Shown one piece after another: positions 21,721 through 29,898 of a stretch of 30,902 nt of DNA. Position 1 is the stretch's first letter; each line of letters starts with the position of its first letter. The translations under genes were made by a program, and so were the position numbers. Location of the stretch: contig DEIA01000029.1 of the NCBI GenBank assembly GCA_002352225.1, positions 1-30,902 on the forward strand, given 5' to 3'. Source of the DNA: Flammeovirgaceae bacterium UBA2786 (GTDB taxonomy: Bacteria; Bacteroidota; Bacteroidia; Cytophagales; Cyclobacteriaceae). The notes under the pieces were generated by a model. The model ran no database searches, had not been told where the DNA came from, and saw nothing but the letters and a program-made list of their open reading frames with translations.

Positions 21721-23895
21721 ATGAAGTTTCAACTCTTGTTGGTGCTGCCGATATTTTTTGGTACTCCTGTTTTTGCAAACGCGGCCTTTTCTCCTGAGTT
21801 TGGGGTGAATCATCAGGATACTATTCCGGCTAAACGAGAAGCGCAGGATTTCAATACCACTCGAAGTAACCGGCAGAATAGTGCCCTGATCATCATTAAT
21901 ACCGGGAATAATCGGTACATTATTTTTGATAGCGTTCCCAATCCGCAACAGGCACAGGATTTTAACACCACCCGCAGTAACCGGCAGAATAGCAATTATC
22001 AGGCAGGCATTGTAACCAACAAGGGTAATGCAAATTCAAAAGATAACATTCCCCTTAAGCAGGAAGCACAGGATTTCAACACCACGCGAAGTAACGGGCA
22101 GAATAGTGCCCTGATCATCATTAATACCGGGAATAATCGGTACATAATTTCTGACAATGTTCCCAATCCACAACAGGCACAAGATTTCAATACCACCCGC
22201 AGTAACCGGCAGAATAGCAATTACCAGGCAGGTCTTGGAACCAACAATGGCAATGCAAATTCAAAGGAAAGTATTTCTGCAAAACAGGAAGCACAGGACT
22301 TTAATACCATAAGAAGTAACCGGCAGAACAGTGCGCTTGTAATTAATGTAGAAGGTAATACCAGTATGGAAAGCCTTCCCAATCCGCAACAGGCACAAGA
22401 TTTCAATACCACCCGCAGTAACAGGCAGAATAGTAATTACCAGGCAGGCCTTGGAACTAACAATGGTAATGCAAATTCAAAGGACAGCATTTCTGCAAAA
22501 CAGGAAGCACAGGACTTCAATACCACAAGAAGTAACCGGCAGAACAGTGCGCTTGTAATTAATGTAGAGGGTAACACCAGCGTGGAAAGCCTACCCAATC
22601 CACAACAGGCGCAGGACTTCAACACCACAAGAAGTAACCGTCAGAATAGTAATTACCAGGCAGGTCTTGTAACCAACAATGGCAATGCAAACTCAAAGGA
22701 TAGCATTTCTGCAAAACAGGAAGCACAGGACTTCAACACTACACGAAGCAATCGGCAGAATAGTGCGCTTGTAATTAATGTAGGAAGCAATGGTGACATT
22801 GACATTCTTCCTAACCCTCAGCAGGCACAGGATTTCAACACTACCCGCAGCAACCGTCAGAATAGTAATTACCAGGCAGGTCTTGTAACCAACAATGGCA
22901 ATGCAAACTCAAAGGATAGTATTTCTGCAAAACAGGAAGCACAGGACCTCAACACTACAAGAAGCAATCGGCAGAATAGTGCGCTTGTAATTAATGTAGG
23001 AAGCAATGGTGACATTGACATTCTTCCCAGCCCTCAACAGGCGCAGGATTTTAATACCACGCGTAGCAACCGGCAGAATAGTAATTACCAGGCGGGTCTT
23101 GTAACCAACAATGGCAATGCAAACTCAAAGGATAGCATTTCTGCAAAACAGGAAGCACAGGACTTCAACACTACAAGAAGCAACCGGCAGAATAGTAATT
23201 ATCAGGCAGGCATTGTGACTAATAATGGCAATGCAAATTCAAAAGCCGATGGCTTGTTAATACAAGGAGGGTTTAGCAGTGGCAATAGCAGACATACTGG
23301 TAATGGCTGGAGCACGGCTTTAGGTTATCAATATCCCATCAGCCAGATTTTTAAACTAGAGGCAGGTGTTAGTTTCAGTTCTGTAAAATTTGAATACAAT
23401 GCTTCTGCTGTACTGCCTGTTAAATATTTAGAGGCAATGGAGGCAAGCATTCAGGATAATGCCTGGCGTGTAGTTACCGTCAATCTGGGGCCGGCAATCC
23501 AGATAAGACGCAATCAATTCGGAGCCGAATGGTATGGCAAGGCTGGAGTTTCATTTATTCATACCCCCAATCAGTTTATTGGAACTCCCGATGCAGGTGA
23601 TAACGTGAGTGACCTTACCGGGGTGGCGAAATTTGGAGGCAATACTACAAATGTCTCCTTACAAACAGGAGTACGACTACACTATGCAGTAGACAGAAGG
23701 CTTTCTATTTTTCTGAATCCACATTATTTTACCACTCTTGGTAGTAAGCTCAGTTATACTGAAAAAAATGCTGTAAAAGCGTTGGAACAAAATGGAGATT
23801 TCAACCTTGATACCTTTGCAGCGCTGCCGTTTGAGAAAAGGTTTATGCAGCTCAGCATAATTGGCTTGAATGCAGGAATAAAGATTAGCTTGTAA
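21721..23895 (+). CDS. Exported repeat protein with alternating AQDFNTTRSNRQNS units and C-terminal beta-barrel-like domain
   Basis: A 724-residue protein, start taken at ATG 21721 because it begins a clean signal peptide (MKFQLLLVLPIFFGTPVFANA); a TTG 33 bp upstream is less likely. Residues 41-508 are thirteen units, each opening with AQDFNTTRSNRQNS or a near copy. Units alternate between an ALVIN...PNPQQ type (34 or 37 residues, units 1,3,5,7,9,11) and an NYQAG...SAKQE type (38 residues, units 2,4,6,8,10,12, plus a short 13). The repeats are hydrophilic, rich in N/Q/S/T/A/G. Residues 509-724 have alternating beta strands (WSTALGYQYPISQIFKLEAGV, WYGKAGVSFIHTP) and end NAGIKISL, like an outer-membrane barrel. 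No named family was recognised. The repeats are probably surface-exposed or periplasmic; the function is unknown. Confidence 0.8.
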   Translation: MKFQLLLVLPIFFGTPVFANAAFSPEFGVNHQDTIPAKREAQDFNTTRSNRQNSALIIINTGNNRYIIFDSVPNPQQAQDFNTTRSNRQNSNYQAGIVTNKGNANSKDNIPLKQEAQDFNTTRSNGQNSALIIINTGNNRYIISDNVPNPQQAQDFNTTRSNRQNSNYQAGLGTNNGNANSKESISAKQEAQDFNTIRSNRQNSALVINVEGNTSMESLPNPQQAQDFNTTRSNRQNSNYQAGLGTNNGNANSKDSISAKQEAQDFNTTRSNRQNSALVINVEGNTSVESLPNPQQAQDFNTTRSNRQNSNYQAGLVTNNGNANSKDSISAKQEAQDFNTTRSNRQNSALVINVGSNGDIDILPNPQQAQDFNTTRSNRQNSNYQAGLVTNNGNANSKDSISAKQEAQDLNTTRSNRQNSALVINVGSNGDIDILPSPQQAQDFNTTRSNRQNSNYQAGLVTNNGNANSKDSISAKQEAQDFNTTRSNRQNSNYQAGIVTNNGNANSKADGLLIQGGFSSGNSRHTGNGWSTALGYQYPISQIFKLEAGVSFSSVKFEYNASAVLPVKYLEAMEASIQDNAWRVVTVNLGPAIQIRRNQFGAEWYGKAGVSFIHTPNQFIGTPDAGDNVSDLTGVAKFGGNTTNVSLQTGVRLHYAVDRRLSIFLNPHYFTTLGSKLSYTEKNAVKALEQNGDFNLDTFAALPFEKRFMQLSIIGLNAGIKISL
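21841..23244 (+). repeat. 13-unit tandem coding repeat, dimeric period 225 then 216 bp
   Basis: Unit boundaries follow the AQD codons: starts at 21841, 21952, 22066, 22177, 22291, 22393, 22507, 22609, 22723, 22825, 22939, 23041 and 23155. The first two dimers are 225 bp, the next four 216 bp, and the last unit is 90 bp. Units 8, 10 and 12 and units 9 and 11 are almost identical in DNA, indicating recent duplication. Confidence 0.92.
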
Positions 23896-23967
23896 TTCGG
23901 GAAGTTGTCCTTATGCAATGTATAAAACTTAGGTTTGCCTAAATGAAACGGTGTTCTTTCAAAGATT

Positions 23968-24240
23968 TTAGCTTTTAAGCTTCCGATATCTTTTCTCCTG
24001 AGTTTGCCATTGAATCAATCCGAATGAAAGTAATCCCAAAACAGACCAGATAATTGCTCCCGCTAAAATCCGGGTTACTGAAAGCTCATAGTCGGTGCGG
24101 GTGAAGTACCGAAATAATTCTACTCCTGTATAAACGGGTAAGGCAAACATAAGTACCCCATGCTTAAAGGCATATTTCCATTTTCCAACCTTGCGCTTTT
24201 CTTCCCACCAGGCAATAAAACGCTCGTCCACATTGTTCAT
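23968..24240 (-). CDS. Small two-helix membrane protein, unknown
   Basis: A 90-residue protein with two hydrophobic segments (about 28-44, GVLMFALPVYTGVELF, and about 57-77, ILAGAIIWSVLGLLSFGLI) and a charged N-terminus (ERFIAWWEEKRKVGKWKYA). The WWEEKRKVGKWKYAFKHG opening recurs in small Bacteroidota inner-membrane proteins but I cannot attach a named family. Its ATG overlaps the stop of the 3-hydroxyacyl-CoA dehydrogenase gene (ATGA), so it is translationally coupled to it. The region between its stop and the repeat-protein stop is convergent, with no clear terminator. Confidence 0.7.
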   Translation of the reverse strand: MNNVDERFIAWWEEKRKVGKWKYAFKHGVLMFALPVYTGVELFRYFTRTDYELSVTRILAGAIIWSVLGLLSFGLIQWQTQEKRYRKLKS

Positions 24241-25127
24241 TTCTTAAATCGTTCGGCAACAACCAGTTCTTTACTTCCAGCTTTGTATTGATAAAACCCA
24301 CTGCCACTCTTCACGCCTTTATGTCCGGCTTGTACCATATTTACTAAAAGGGGGCAGGGAGCATATTTCGGGTTGCCAAAGCCATCATACAAAACATGTA
24401 ATATGGATAGGCACACATCCAGCCCGATAAAGTCGGCCAGTTGAAGAGGTCCCATCGGGTGGGCCATACCCAGTTTCATTACGGTATCAATCTCTTCAAC
24501 ACCTGCAACACCTTCGTACAAGGTGTAGATAGCTTCGTTAATCATGGGCATAAGAATACGGTTGGCTACAAAACCCGGATAGTCGTTTACTTCTACCGGT
24601 ACTTTTTCCAGCTTACGCGATAAGTCCATGATTTGCTTGGTAACGGCATCGCTGGTACGATAGCCACGAATAACCTCAACCAGTTTCATTACCGGCACCG
24701 GATTCATAAAATGCATGCCTATTACCAAATCCGGACTTTTGGTAACAGAGGCAATTTTGGTTATGGAAATAGAGGAGGTGTTGGAAGCCAAAATAGTTCC
24801 GGGTTTGGTACTTTCATCTACCTCCTTAAAGATTTTTAATTTAAGATCCAGGTTTTCGGTTGCCGCTTCTACCACCAGGTCGGCTTCGCACACACCCTCT
24901 TTTAGAAAAGTGGTGGTGGTGAGATTCGCTAAAGCTTTTTTCTTCGCTTCTTCCGTAAGCAGACCCTTTTCTACCTGTCGCCCCATATTTTTATCGATGG
25001 TAGTGGTTGCTTTCTTTAAGGCTTCTTCCGAGATATCAATCAGCGTTACTGAAAATCCGTATTGTGCAAACACGTGAGCAATGCCATTGCCCATAGTACC
25101 CGATCCGATTACTGCAATATTTGTCAT
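24237..25127 (-). CDS. 3-hydroxybutyryl-CoA dehydrogenase
   Basis: A 296-residue NAD(P)-dependent short 3-hydroxyacyl-CoA dehydrogenase, interconverting 3-hydroxyacyl-CoA and 3-oxoacyl-CoA in fatty-acid or butyrate-type metabolism. The Rossmann motif GSGTMG is at residues 8-13, followed by the acidic D31 that selects NAD. The catalytic pair is H139 (GMHFMNPVPVMKLVEV) and E151, and DYPGFVANRILMPMINEA is the conserved hinge to the C-terminal helical domain. It is the stand-alone form, not fused to an enoyl-CoA hydratase. It precedes and overlaps the two-helix membrane protein gene. Confidence 0.93.
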   Translation of the reverse strand: MTNIAVIGSGTMGNGIAHVFAQYGFSVTLIDISEEALKKATTTIDKNMGRQVEKGLLTEEAKKKALANLTTTTFLKEGVCEADLVVEAATENLDLKLKIFKEVDESTKPGTILASNTSSISITKIASVTKSPDLVIGMHFMNPVPVMKLVEVIRGYRTSDAVTKQIMDLSRKLEKVPVEVNDYPGFVANRILMPMINEAIYTLYEGVAGVEEIDTVMKLGMAHPMGPLQLADFIGLDVCLSILHVLYDGFGNPKYAPCPLLVNMVQAGHKGVKSGSGFYQYKAGSKELVVAERFKK

Positions 25128-25164
25128 TTAATGTCTACCTTAATTGTGAGTTTAAACAAAGATA

Positions 25165-25674
25165 ATGGCTACAGAGCAATATAAGCGAATCAAAAGTTTA
25201 TCCACACGATATTTGGGGTTTTATAAGAACAGCGTGATTTTAATCTTGATTGGAATAGGATGCTTACTGCTTTACGGGAATATAGCATCCTACAGGGAGA
25301 CAGGAAAATTTCAGATTAATAGCTGGTTTGTAACGGGTTACATTTTGTTTTTTATTTATCTCTGGATAAGAATGAACCGCAATGTACACCGGGTAGAGTT
25401 TGATGACGAATTTCTTTATGTAATTCAAAAAGGGCAGGATATTATTATCCCCCTTGAGAATATTAAAGAGGTTGATATAAAAACGCTTGGAGGTGTCTAT
25501 GAAGTAGAGTTGTTTCAGGCCGAGCAGTTGGGTAAAAAATTTTACTTCAAGCCATCCCTGGTTTATCCATTTAATTTCAAAGAGAAGGATGCATTGGTTG
25601 ACGTATTAAGGAATAATATTAACAGGGCTTACCAAAGAAAACACACCATACAAAGGAATGCCCTGCACAGTTAG
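25165..25674 (+). CDS. Membrane protein with two N-terminal helices and PH-like tail, unknown
   Basis: A 169-residue protein with two transmembrane helices (about 23-41, SVILILIGIGCLLLYGNIA, and about 54-68, WFVTGYILFFIYLWI) and a cytoplasmic beta-rich tail from about 75 (VEFDDEFLYVIQKGQDIIIPLENIKEVDI, KLGGVYEVELF pattern). The tail looks like the small bacterial PH-type domains attached to membrane helices, but this is a shape judgement. The gene starts 37 bp from the divergent 3-hydroxyacyl-CoA dehydrogenase start and converges on the lipoprotein gene. Function unknown. Confidence 0.7.
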   Translation: MATEQYKRIKSLSTRYLGFYKNSVILILIGIGCLLLYGNIASYRETGKFQINSWFVTGYILFFIYLWIRMNRNVHRVEFDDEFLYVIQKGQDIIIPLENIKEVDIKTLGGVYEVELFQAEQLGKKFYFKPSLVYPFNFKEKDALVDVLRNNINRAYQRKHTIQRNALHS

Positions 25675-25696
25675 ATGCAATACGCAAAGTTGCCAT

Positions 25697-26059
25697 TTAA
25701 AGATCCTCAATCGTTACCTCTTTTGCCAACCCCATCGCATTAAAGCGAAGTATCAATTGCTGACTGGTTTTAACTGAATCCGAACATGCCTTGCCGGGTT
25801 CAATATCGTAGTAATAAAACTTTTGGTTGCGCTTATATAACTCGTTACGATCGGGCCGGCCCAGGAGTTTTACTACATCTCCCTCAGAAAGAGCTTTAAG
25901 TTCTTCCAATTGTTGGGTTAGTTGTTGAATGGTTGCGCTTCGAATATTGCTGCAACCGCCTTTGTCTGCTTTCCACTGAGTTATATCAATGGGAGCCAGA
26001 TCGGGCAATGGTTTGCCACAAGAAATTAAGACTACACTAAGCCACAGCCACTTTTTCAT
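25697..26059 (-). CDS. Lipoprotein with BamE/SmpA-like C-terminal fold
   Basis: A 120-residue protein started at ATG 26059, which begins a lipoprotein signal (MKKWLWLSVVLISC) with lipobox LISC and Cys14; the longer reading to 26119 spoils this signal and lies inside the desaturase gene. The mature part has a helix (IQQLTQQLEELKALSEGDVVKLLGRPDR at its core) followed by YKRNQKFYYYDIEPG, the helix-then-beta-hairpin pattern of BamE/SmpA-like and similar small envelope lipoproteins. Two further cysteines (CSNIR, ACSDS) could form a disulfide. It overlaps the desaturase gene 3' end by 23 bp and is likely cotranscribed. Confidence 0.72.
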   Translation of the reverse strand: MKKWLWLSVVLISCGKPLPDLAPIDITQWKADKGGCSNIRSATIQQLTQQLEELKALSEGDVVKLLGRPDRNELYKRNQKFYYYDIEPGKACSDSVKTSQQLILRFNAMGLAKEVTIEDL

Positions 26060-27266
26060 AGGAAACCGGTAAAGAGTAAAACCAGAGAGCGGAAATTGTT
26101 CCGTAAAGAATTGCGGCAATGTAAATATAAACGGGCCCTTGCAGCAGGTATGTAATAATAATGGCTATTGCGGTAAAAAGTATAATCCTAACCCACTCTG
26201 CATACCTAACCCATGTCTTCTGCTCGAATAGTACACCGCAGTTAACCACCCAAACCGAAATCAACGTTGCGGCAACTGTCTTCTCCATCATTGTAAATTC
26301 TTTTTGCCTGAATAAAAAGAAACCCGTTACACCCAGACAAATAATGTATTGAAACAGCACATAGTAATTGAGCCTAACCGGATGGATGGGATCATACTTT
26401 TTATATGTATTTGCATCCACTGCGGGAGCTTGCCGATAACCACCCATTGACTCCGGCAGCCAACCCGGTTTTTTAAACAGGTATTTGATCTTATCACTCC
26501 ATAAAGGAATTGTCTTCAACTCTTTTCCCATTTCGGCATAATGGCTGAAGTTAGCCCACACGGCATTCAAACTGTTAAGTGGTTTTGTTATTCCATAGGT
26601 AGGTCTTTCTTCCTCAGCCTGAAAAGTACCAAACATTTTATCCCAGATAATTAATGAACCGGCATGGTTCTTATCAATGTATTTAGGATTACGACCATGA
26701 TGCACCCGATGGTGCGATGGGGTATTGAATACGTATTCGAACCAGCCCATCTTGTTTATTGTTTCGGTATGAATCCAGAACTGATATAACGTATTCAATG
26801 CCGAGATCAACGCAAAATCGAGTGTATCAAAACCGAGGAAGGCAATGGGTAAACTAAATCCAAAAGTCCAGATAACCTGAAAACTGCTCTGCCGTAAGGC
26901 AACCGATAAATTGTATTCCTCACTTTGGTGATGCACCACATGCCCGCCCCAGAAAAGATTTATTTCGTGGCTCATGCGATGTGCCCAGTAGTAGGCGAGG
27001 TCGGTTAACAGAAAAAGCACCAGCCAGTAAACCCAAGTTTTATCCCATGAAAAAAATGCAAAGTTTGAATAGAGCACCTCGTACACCCCAATGGCAAATA
27101 CCCGCATAAACAAACCCGATAGCTGCGAAGTAATGCCACAGCTTAGATTAGCAATGGTATCGGGCAACCGGTAAAGTTTTCGGTGCGAAAGTCGCTCTAC
27201 CACCAATTCGATCCCGATAAGGATGAAAAAGATCGGGATTGATAAAACGATTGGGTTTAAATTCAC
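26037..27266 (-). CDS. Sterol desaturase/fatty acid hydroxylase superfamily membrane protein
   Basis: A 409-residue integral membrane di-iron enzyme. The eight-plus-histidine signature is complete: HRMSH (H96, H100), HVVHH (H109, H112, H113), H166 in WIHTE, and HHRVHH (H185, H186, H189, H190). Around it are about six or seven membrane helices, including four after the catalytic part that are not part of the minimal family (usual length about 250-300). The family uses O2 to hydroxylate or desaturate lipids (sterols, fatty acids, alkylglycerols); the substrate here is unknown. In this organism class, with a sphingolipid-type enzyme nearby, a membrane-lipid substrate is plausible. It overlaps a lipoprotein gene downstream. 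Confidence 0.9.
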   Translation of the reverse strand: MNLNPIVLSIPIFFILIGIELVVERLSHRKLYRLPDTIANLSCGITSQLSGLFMRVFAIGVYEVLYSNFAFFSWDKTWVYWLVLFLLTDLAYYWAHRMSHEINLFWGGHVVHHQSEEYNLSVALRQSSFQVIWTFGFSLPIAFLGFDTLDFALISALNTLYQFWIHTETINKMGWFEYVFNTPSHHRVHHGRNPKYIDKNHAGSLIIWDKMFGTFQAEEERPTYGITKPLNSLNAVWANFSHYAEMGKELKTIPLWSDKIKYLFKKPGWLPESMGGYRQAPAVDANTYKKYDPIHPVRLNYYVLFQYIICLGVTGFFLFRQKEFTMMEKTVAATLISVWVVNCGVLFEQKTWVRYAEWVRIILFTAIAIIITYLLQGPVYIYIAAILYGTISALWFYSLPVSYEKVAVA

Positions 27267-27304
27267 ACGTAAACGATTAGTTTTGCGCCACCAAAGTTAA
27301 TTAG

Positions 27305-27733
27305 ATGACAGTAAAGATTTTTAAGGGAGTTTGGTTCTTTTCGATGCTAGGCTTACTGGCTATATTTTTCTATATATATGCCGGCCTTCCGGAAACAGTA
27401 ATGCTTTGGGATTTTCCGGAGCAGACAACGATATCAAGAAGCGGGCTTTTTTATTCATTCATATCCACTATAGCCATCCTTAATGCTACGGTTTACCTGG
27501 TACGCCAGATTTCAGCGAAAGAAGGTGGATTTACTTCCTGGTTTTACGGAATGATTGCAACCCTCAATATTTTCTTTATAGCTGTGCTTGGATTTATTTA
27601 CGTGTTTAACGGGGGCGATCGGTACGACTACACCCGCATGGCACCGGCTATTTACGGAAGCCTGATTTTAGTTTGCCTCTGGTTGATTAGTTGGCCTGTT
27701 ATTAAAATATTCCGGAAATTTTCAACGAATTAA
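27305..27733 (+). CDS. Small four-helix membrane protein, unknown
   Basis: A 142-residue hydrophobic protein with about four membrane helices (about 8-26, 44-64, 81-101 and 115-133) and short polar links, one being FNGGDRYDYTRM. No signal peptide beyond the first helix and no recognisable family. It starts 38 bp from the divergent desaturase start. The fall to 27734 leads into a non-coding repeat-rich region before parE. Confidence 0.65.
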   Translation: MTVKIFKGVWFFSMLGLLAIFFYIYAGLPETVMLWDFPEQTTISRSGLFYSFISTIAILNATVYLVRQISAKEGGFTSWFYGMIATLNIFFIAVLGFIYVFNGGDRYDYTRMAPAIYGSLILVCLWLISWPVIKIFRKFSTN

Positions 27734-27992
27734 TTGATTTAGACGGGTAGTTTCAATTACTGATAATCAATTATTTATCATTAGGCACTTCATGCATTTA
27801 TGCAGGGTAGTGAAGTATGCCTGTACTTGAAGAGCAATCAAATTTGGTGTTACTTAGAAACTGATTTGAAATCAGACTAATTTTTTAAATCACTTTCAAA
27901 TCAGTGTGTTGAATCGGAATTACAATTTCTAAGTAGCAATTCTGATCAATTTTTTAATCTTTGCGCGACTTTAAAAAAGAGGTTTTTACAAC
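27734..27992. promoter_or_regulatory. Inverted-repeat-rich intergenic region upstream of parE
   Basis: No gene is present in this 259-bp stretch. Visible structures: TGATAA/TTATCA (27761-27766, 27775-27780); a hairpin with arms AGGCACTTCA (27783-27792) and TGAAGTATGCCT (27811-27822) around TGCATTTATGCA; a nested pair with inner arms CTGATTTGAAA (27861-27871) and TTTCAAATCAG (27894-27904) and outer arms TACTTAGAAA (27851-27860) and TTTCTAAGTA (27926-27935). The first inner arm also closes as CTGATTTGAAATCAG, a competing hairpin. A promoter-like AATCTTTG sits at 27956-27963, 30 bp before the ATG. Confidence 0.7.
27956..27963 (+). promoter_or_regulatory. Candidate -7 element of parE
   Basis: AATCTTTG is a seven-of-eight match to TAnnTTTG, followed by CGCG as in the promoter at 3301-3312. 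It lies 29 bp before the parE ATG and downstream of the inverted repeats. Confidence 0.45.
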
Positions 27993-29873
27993 ATGGCGAA
28001 GGAAATTGAGTACAACGAGTCGAGTATTAAATCGCTCGATTGGCGGGAACACATCCGGTTACGTCCCGGTATGTATATTGGTAAATTGGGCGATGGCTCG
28101 GCCAAAGACGATGGTATTTATGTGCTGGTAAAAGAGGTAATTGATAACTCGATAGATGAGCACATGATGGGCTATGGAAAAACCATCGATGTGAAGATTA
28201 CCGAGCAGAAAGTGGTGGTACGCGATTATGGCCGGGGTATTCCGTTGGGTAAAGTGGTGGATGTAGTTTCTAAAATCAACACCGGTGCCAAGTACGACTC
28301 AGGTGCGTTTCAAAAATCGGTAGGCTTAAATGGGGTAGGAACAAAAGCTGTCAACGCTTTGTCCAACTATTTTAAAGTTCAGGCCTTTCGCGATGGCAAA
28401 ACCAAAATAGCCGAGTTTAAGAAAGGTGTGCTTACGCTGGATGCGAAGGAAACCAAAACCGATGATAGGAACGGTACTCTGGTCGAGTTCGAACCAGATA
28501 ACACCATGTTCAAGCATTATCATTTCATTCCCGAGTATCTGGATGATCTGATGTGGAACTATGCCTTTTTGAATGCCGGGCTTACGATTAATTATAATGG
28601 CCGCAAATTTTACTCGAAAGACGGGTTGCTCGATTTGCTGAAACAAAAATCAGATGCAGAAGATATACGATACTCAATTATTCACTTTAAGGGCGATGAC
28701 ATTGAGGTGGCGCTTACACACGGCAGCCAGTATGGCGAAGAATACTATTCGTTTGTAAACGGTCAGAATACCACACAAGGCGGTACACACTTAGCCGCTT
28801 TGCGCGAAGGGGTAGTACGAGGCGTGCGTGATTTTTATAAGAAAGATTTTGATGCAGCCGATATTCGCGCGAGTATAATTGCTTCTATTGCTGTTCGGGT
28901 TCAGGAACCGGTATTCGAATCGCAAACCAAAACCAAATTAGGGTCGCTCAACATGGCTCCGGATGGGGCAACGGTAAAAAATTTCGTGGGCGATTTTGTT
29001 GCTAAAGAACTGGAGATTTACCTGCATAAGAATGCCACGACTGCCGATGCCCTATTAAAACGCATTTTGCAATCGGAACGCGAGCGTAAAGAAATTGCCG
29101 GTATTAAAAAACTGGCCAACGAACGCGCCAAAAAAGCGAACCTACATAACAAAAAACTGCGCGACTGCCGTTTTCATTTCGATGACGAGAAAGGAGAGAA
29201 GGGTTCAGAATCGATGATCTTTATTACCGAGGGCGATTCGGCTTCGGGTTCTATTACCAAATCGCGTAATGTAGAAACACAAGCCGTGTTCAGCTTGCGC
29301 GGAAAACCGTTAAACAGTTTCGGTCTCACCAAAAAAGTGGTTTATGAAAACGAGGAGTTTAACCTATTGCAACACGCCTTAAATATTGAAGATGGCCTGG
29401 ATGGTTTGCGATACAATAAAGTGATTGTAGCTACCGATGCCGATGTGGACGGTATGCATATTCGCTTGTTGCTGATGACGTTCTTCCTGCAATTCTTTCC
29501 CGACCTGGTAAAGGCTGGCCATGTCTATATTCTGGAAACACCTTTATTCCGTGTGCGTAATAAAAAGGAGACTATATACTGTTATAGCGAAGAAGAAAAA
29601 CAGGCAGCTATCAATAAACTGGGAAGTAAACCAGAAATTACCCGCTTTAAAGGATTAGGAGAAATCTCGCCCGATGAGTTTGGTAACTTCATTGGCGATG
29701 AGATTCGCTTACAACCGGTAAACATCGATAAGGAGAAACACCTGCAAAAAACATTAGAGTTTTATATGGGAAAAAACACGCCCGACAGGCAGGAGTTTAT
29801 TATTGAGAACCTTCGTGTTGAACTGGATGCTGTAGAGGCGAAAGAGGAAGTGGTGGAGAGCGAACAAGAGTAA
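27993..29873 (+). CDS. parE: DNA topoisomerase IV subunit B
   Basis: A 626-residue type IIA topoisomerase ATPase subunit. GHKL motifs: E48 and N52 in KEVIDNSIDEH, D78 in RDYGRGIP, the ATP-lid GLNGVGTKAVNALS (about 111-124). A transducer domain follows, then the TOPRIM domain with FITEGDSASG and the metal site DADVDGMHIR, and the plasmid-like RGKPLNSFG. The short length (ParE about 630, GyrB about 650-800) and the neighbouring parC support ParE. With ParC it forms topo IV, which decatenates daughter chromosomes. The C-terminus is acidic. A gene encoding an ORF6N protein lies between the two subunits. Confidence 0.92.
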   Translation: MAKEIEYNESSIKSLDWREHIRLRPGMYIGKLGDGSAKDDGIYVLVKEVIDNSIDEHMMGYGKTIDVKITEQKVVVRDYGRGIPLGKVVDVVSKINTGAKYDSGAFQKSVGLNGVGTKAVNALSNYFKVQAFRDGKTKIAEFKKGVLTLDAKETKTDDRNGTLVEFEPDNTMFKHYHFIPEYLDDLMWNYAFLNAGLTINYNGRKFYSKDGLLDLLKQKSDAEDIRYSIIHFKGDDIEVALTHGSQYGEEYYSFVNGQNTTQGGTHLAALREGVVRGVRDFYKKDFDAADIRASIIASIAVRVQEPVFESQTKTKLGSLNMAPDGATVKNFVGDFVAKELEIYLHKNATTADALLKRILQSERERKEIAGIKKLANERAKKANLHNKKLRDCRFHFDDEKGEKGSESMIFITEGDSASGSITKSRNVETQAVFSLRGKPLNSFGLTKKVVYENEEFNLLQHALNIEDGLDGLRYNKVIVATDADVDGMHIRLLLMTFFLQFFPDLVKAGHVYILETPLFRVRNKKETIYCYSEEEKQAAINKLGSKPEITRFKGLGEISPDEFGNFIGDEIRLQPVNIDKEKHLQKTLEFYMGKNTPDRQEFIIENLRVELDAVEAKEEVVESEQE

Positions 29874-29898
29874 TTGACAGGAAACTTCAATCTGAGAG

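Noticed and set aside
21841..23244. CRISPR-like array of direct repeats
   Set aside because: The repeats are in frame, code for a conserved protein motif, and the linkers are also repeated rather than unique spacers; no cas gene is near.
25697..26119. Longer start for the lipoprotein
   Set aside because: The 20 extra residues sit in front of the lipobox signal and overlap the desaturase gene; ATG 26059 gives a regular lipoprotein signal.
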